A stretch of 64,000 bases of DNA from contig OX328106.1 of the NCBI GenBank assembly GCA_946811185.2, positions 48,062,311-48,126,310 of the forward strand, given 5' to 3'. This DNA comes from Hippopus hippopus. Taxonomy: Eukaryota > Mollusca > Bivalvia > Cardiida > Cardiidae. The translations under genes and the position numbers were made by a program. Shown piece by piece: positions 52,301 through 58,300 of the stretch. The stretch's first letter is position 1, and every line of letters begins with the position of its first letter. Below the pieces are notes generated by a model. That model searched no databases and was not told the DNA's origin. It saw nothing but the letters and a program-made list of their open reading frames with translations.

Positions 52301-55300
52301 GTGTTACCTTCAAAATTAATGTTTTCAATATGGACAAGTCTAAAATTGATAAAGTTTTTTACTTTTTGATTTCCTTGACAACTGTTTTTGTGACTTTTCA
52401 GACAGTTTGACTCAAGATCAGATTTCATGGAATGTGCAGTCTGATTTTGTACCTTCATTGCTATTTTTTTCCTACAGAATTTTTTGAAAAAACTAATGTA
52501 GTCTTCTAGCTGCAATATTTGGGTCATTTTAATTACTAGCATTGTATGGGGGTTGGAATCATATTTTCTTTTAATGAATGTGACAGTTATCACAGTATAA
52601 AGGTATTTGGTGGCTTGGGATTCTGGCTTATCCTTATCTAAGTGGATGCTTGTAAACTGGTTTGTTGAAGTTTTGAATGCAAAACAGATGATAATAGCAG
52701 TTTCTTAGAACACAAAGTTGAAAAAAAAAAATGATACTGGCAGCCTGTAATATAAAGCTATTATTATGCCGATACTGGAATTTACAAGGCTGTGTTAGTC
52801 AAGATATCTTAAAAAAACATTGTAGATCCAAGATCAAACACCTTCTTAGTGTAGTCTGAACTTAATCTATAACGACATAAAAACATCATAATTAAGTATG
52901 TTTAGTATTGTAAGAAATGATATGTTTTTATAATGCTTGACATTTGACCCATGCTCTGGCAGAAAGGGGTTTAATGCACCTTTGCCTTGCATTATATCAA
53001 GAAAATTATCACATACATGGAATCATGGATCCATTAAACCCATTTTGTTCTACAACTGACTAAACTATGAGGTAGAATGGTCCTTGGACATGCAGAAAAT
53101 TTACCAAAAGCAAAAGATTTCAACCCATGTCAGCTTGGGCATGCAGACATGGACCAATTCTTTTTGCAGATGAATTAAACCCCCTTTTCACAGAGCATGA
53201 TAAACTCTTTACTAAAGACAAATGTGGGACTTGTTCAAATCGGAAGTGATTGCATACAGTAAATAACATACTGCTCAGACAGTTGGATTTGTCTTTGAAA
53301 GGGCAGTAAATATTGTTGGATATGGAGTAAATGCTGATTACCTGCATTTGGTCTTTTTCCAAAATTTATCAAAGCCTCAGGGCTGTTTAAACACAGATTT
53401 TTAAGTAAACAGTTAATTTCTGCTTAATTGATAAAAAAATTATAATAATGATTATTATGAATAAATATAAGAATGAATTCTATTGTCAAAAGCACTTGTA
53501 TTAGCAAGTGTTTTACACAGTTTTCTTTTTATCACTAGTACAATCTATTGAGCAGAATTCAACATCATAACAAATTATGGTCTGCAAATGTTTTCAATTT
53601 CAACAATGTCCAAAGTTTTATCGTTTGGTAAACAGTTAAGTAGGAGCCAATATTTAAATTTCAGTCAACGAATGTTGGATGCGTTAAAAATTTGTTGTTT
53701 AAGTAACAGTTAACAGTGTCTCATTCCCAATTTACACTTGTTACTGTAGTGTTCATTCAGTGTTCTACTTTTCGTTACAGACATTGGTGGATGAAAGCGA
53801 GAAAGAAGAGCGCCACCTACAAGATGAATTCAGGGACCTTGTAATGGCTCTAGAGATGTACTTAAAGCCAATAACCTCGCAGATAGATGGCTTTTTGGTG
53901 TAAGTGTTCTGTACAAATTTAACCCTTCAAATGTAATTCATACAGTTGAAGTCAAACCTGTTTTCACCAACAAGATGAAATCAAATATCTTGAGATGGTA
54001 TTTGTACTTAAAGCCAATAATTTTCAAATTTATCAGGGATTGTGTTTACAATAATACTTTGTTGTTGAAATTTGTAGGTATATGCATATTGTAAGAGTAA
54101 TATTATGTAGTACTATATGTCCTAGTGCCTGTATTTGCTTTTTGCTGTGTATGAAAATTTGACATCTCATGAGACTGAAGTTCTTGCGAGATTTTAAAAT
54201 TTCACCACACAACTGTAAGCAAATACAAGCACAGAGAAAGTTCCTGCAACATGATATTCTGTCTATATACAACCCTGTGTTTATTGTAAGACTTAGTGCT
54301 CAGAATGAATTTTTATCGCTTAGAAAACTTGTATCAGCTTTCACTTTTCTCTACAATACATTTATGCCTCTGCAGCTGACAGCAGTTGAAAACATATTAC
54401 TTGTTTCATCATCAGTTACAAGCTTTCAATCATTTTTTACAAAAAATTTACTACAAAATTGTTTTAGTTGGTAATGCAGAAGGAAATGATACATATATAA
54501 TCGGGGGCCCTTTACCAAACAATCAGGCATTTTAGCAACCCTTGGGAAAAAGGAAAAAATGCTGGAAAGAAGCATTTTCTCCTTTTCTTTCAAGGTTTTG
54601 TAAAATTTGGATTCAAATACCATCATTTGCTCCAGGTTTGATTTGTCATCTGCAAATGCTTTCATGAAATTTTGTAGTTTGTTTCAATATGAGAAACCTG
54701 TCACACCTGTTTGATTTTTTTTGCATTTAACACCATTTTCAGCCTTTTAGTAATTTTGCTGTGGTTAGTGCACCTGCTCATGCTTTTCTGGAGTTTTTTT
54801 TTCCATTACTTCCCACAACATTTTTTCAAGCCAAAAGCTGTTTTAATACATTATTTGTTTACCAGACGACAAAATTTTGGACTTGTCTTAAACAAAAGCA
54901 TTTGCAAACAATGTGTTAGACACACATGGTTGAAACTGTTTTAGAAAGGGCGGAAAACACTGTGGAAAAGAAGAAAATGCTGATTAGCAGCATTTTCTCC
55001 TCTACCCACAATGTTTTCAAAAGCCTCTTTTGTCGTGGTTGTTTAAAGTCAGGATAGTATGATAAAGGTTTAACACAGTTGTCATGATATAAGCAGTGAA
55101 AGAAGAATGAATCCTGTTGTAATGACTAACATCATTCCTCAGAAAAAAATTTGCCCAGGGTTTCAAGCCTTGTACTGAGCTACTGGTCCTGGGTATATAT
55201 GAGTGGATCCTCATGATTCAAAATATAGTGATGGATCTATGCAAAAATGTTGACAGTATCGTGATTTCTCCATTACAGACATTCACCACCAAGTCCCTCA

Positions 55301-58300
55301 GTAAGCACCACTGATAAGCCTGGTAAAGAGCCCAAAGAGCCCCCACCCATGCCACAGGAGTATGCTATCATCTTGGCAGATCCACTGTTACTAGAGCTCC
55401 CACTGGAGGCACTTAGACTGTTCCAATCTGAGAGTATTGTGTCCTTATCCAGGGATTTCTCCTTACAAATGTTCTACCACAGGTTTCATCAAGAACTGCC
55501 CCCAGGTAAGACACATATTTTTTTCTATATAAATTGTCTTTGTTGCACTTCTTGCAACAGTGTGTTGCTTGCATTTTTTCCCCCAAATTGACTTCCGTAT
55601 ACTAACTTCCTATAGCTCACATCACTTTCCCAAATTTTTCCAAGTTGATTCTATGGAGGAGAGATTGTTGGTTTCCAATTACCACAGTTACACAAAAAAG
55701 GATATTGAACAAGTATTGCAACAATCATTTGCCAATGGGAGGAGTTTTTTTTTCCAGAAAAAAATTTTTACCACTAAGCCACTGATCACAACTTTACCTG
55801 CTATTGAGGCAAGTTTGGATCAAGAACATTTTGCCCAGAATTAGCTGTATTTTTCCTTGATCTACACTTTCCTAAATGCATTTTTATCTTATTAGATATT
55901 CTTGATGTACACTTTCCTATATGTAGTTTTAACCTTATTAGATTTTCTTGGTGAAACAGCTATGAAATTTCAATAAATGCATATTTCTATGGACATTCAC
56001 AAACATGACACTAATCTGGATTGAATTTCACAAATTAACCCCTAGAGCACTTAGCATAACTTTGATGGTTTTTAGGCAAGGATAGAGCATGATCATATGG
56101 CACAGAAAAAGCAGACTGATCTTGGATCTGTACTGAATATATAAACCATGCTGTGTGGAAAGGGGCTCAATACATCTGCTAGAGTATCAACTCAGGTCAG
56201 CCTGCACAGTCTGTGCAGGCTGACCTGGCCCAATACTATTTGCTATTGGTCAATTTTCTGCATGTCCAAGAACCAGTTTACCTAATGATTCATTCGGTTG
56301 TTAGACAAAATGTACTTGATAGATCCATAATTATAAGATGACTTGGTTAGTATCATACACTATGGAGATGCATTAAGCCCCCTTTAGCCAGGGTATGGTT
56401 CATATAATTATTTTGTAAGATATCATAATCAAAACAAACTTGGAATTGCAATACCTGGTCATGATAATAACTAGTCCAATCTGAAAGCATTTGCAGACAA
56501 AAAATCGATTGTGGATCACATGATGAGATTTGTCTTAAAAGGGGTAAAAAACATTGTTGGAAGAGGAGAAAGTGCTGGTTACCAGCATTGTCTCCTTTTC
56601 CCACAATGTTTTCAAAAGCCTTCTACCTCAGGGTTGTTAAAACCGGGATGGTTTGGTACAGGCTTACTTTTGAGTTACCATTCACAGTTTTAATTCCTTT
56701 CTCTCCAAGCAATAACAATTAACTGAATAACATACTTGTATTACATTCTATCTTTGCATTATTTTGGATTAATAATCAGTTTATTGTTTAACTTCTTTAT
56801 TTTTTCAGAAGGTCAAGGTCAGTATGTTGATCCCATAGTAACAGTTTTAGATGTCATATCTGTCATAGTATTGTATAGATCATGTCTTTCGTTTTTTGAT
56901 TGTAAGCAGAGACAGAACAAGACTTCTGAAACAAGTTTTGAGAAATTGGACTATCATTATAAACTCTTATAGCTCAACTGATTGCTTCTTGAAATCATTT
57001 TGCAAACAACTGTCTGAAACATTCTTATTAAATTGAAAAATTCTAAATGAATTCAGATTGCACTGAACATCTTACATCATGTGTGAAACAAGTTATACAG
57101 CATACATACATATAAATCAATATCAATTGTTGTTTCCTGGACTCCTTAACAGCACTAGGGCTTTAATTTTAGTGAATCAAAGGGTTAGCCCCATTCATTG
57201 AGAACTTCGAATTCAAAACTGCTTACCAGAGATTACCAGTGCAACAATTGTGCTTTAATCTGATTGAGTGTTTGCTTTTAACTGATATTGCATTTGATGG
57301 GTAAACAAAAGTCTTGTTCTGATGTCTGTCTGGTCATGGGAATTCGTAACTAGTTCTCCATCAATATCATCAGAGGGAATTATTTCCAAGCTAAAGTCAA
57401 GGTCCCTGTAAAAGTACATAAATTTTTAATCTTCAAGAACTTTTTTTTCTCGAAATATGGAAACTCTTTACCAAGCAATATTATGTTTTAACAGCCCTGA
57501 AAAAGAAGACATCTGTAAACATTGTAGGAAAAGGAGAAAGTGCTGATGATTCCCTTTATTGAAGCCACATCCACACTGTTTTCAATGCTTTTAGTTTGAA
57601 CAAGTCTGAAATTTTGTCATCTGGTAAAGAGTTAAAGTGGTAGAAGACTCACCATCTTCTATAGAAGTCCAACTCTTATTTTTGTTTAGCCATATGCCGT
57701 AGAAGATGATTCTTTTTTACAGCATAAAATAGTATCTAGAAGTAAAATTAAAACTTGAGCTTATCAGCTTTCTTTTCTTTCAAGGAGATTGTGTAAAAAA
57801 AAATAATCATCTTTAAAAAATAGAGTCTAATGTACCATAATGAATACATTCATGAACTACAGATGTAGCTGAACAAATACATGTACTGTATGGAGTAAGA
57901 TAAAAAAAAGAATGAAAGCGCTGATAATGTTGTCATTAATAAGGTGTAAGGTACCAAACTGGCTATTTCTTATAACTTTTAAAACTGATGTTGTTTCAGA
58001 TGGAAAATTTGAAAATTGTACTGTTTGTTGCTTTTAACAACAGCACCTCTCTTGTTGCATGTTATACACATTTTTATCTCTTTACCAAAAGATCACATAT
58101 TTTATGACCGTGAGGAAGAAGGCTTTTGGAAACATTATGGGAAAAGGGGAAAAAACTGGTAACCAGCATTTCTTTTTTTCCCCCATAATGATACCCTCTC
58201 AATGACAAATCCCATTTTTGAGCCATGTTTGACATTGTCAAATCTTAATATGGAGTCCTCAAGTGTCATTTGGTAAAGAAGTAAGTTAGGTCCACAAGGT

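Noticed and set aside
56810..56972. Possible exon starting after TTTTTTCAG (EGQGQYVDPIV...)
   Set aside because: The start phase would fit exon 33 but there is no usable donor, and exon 34 already fits exon 33.
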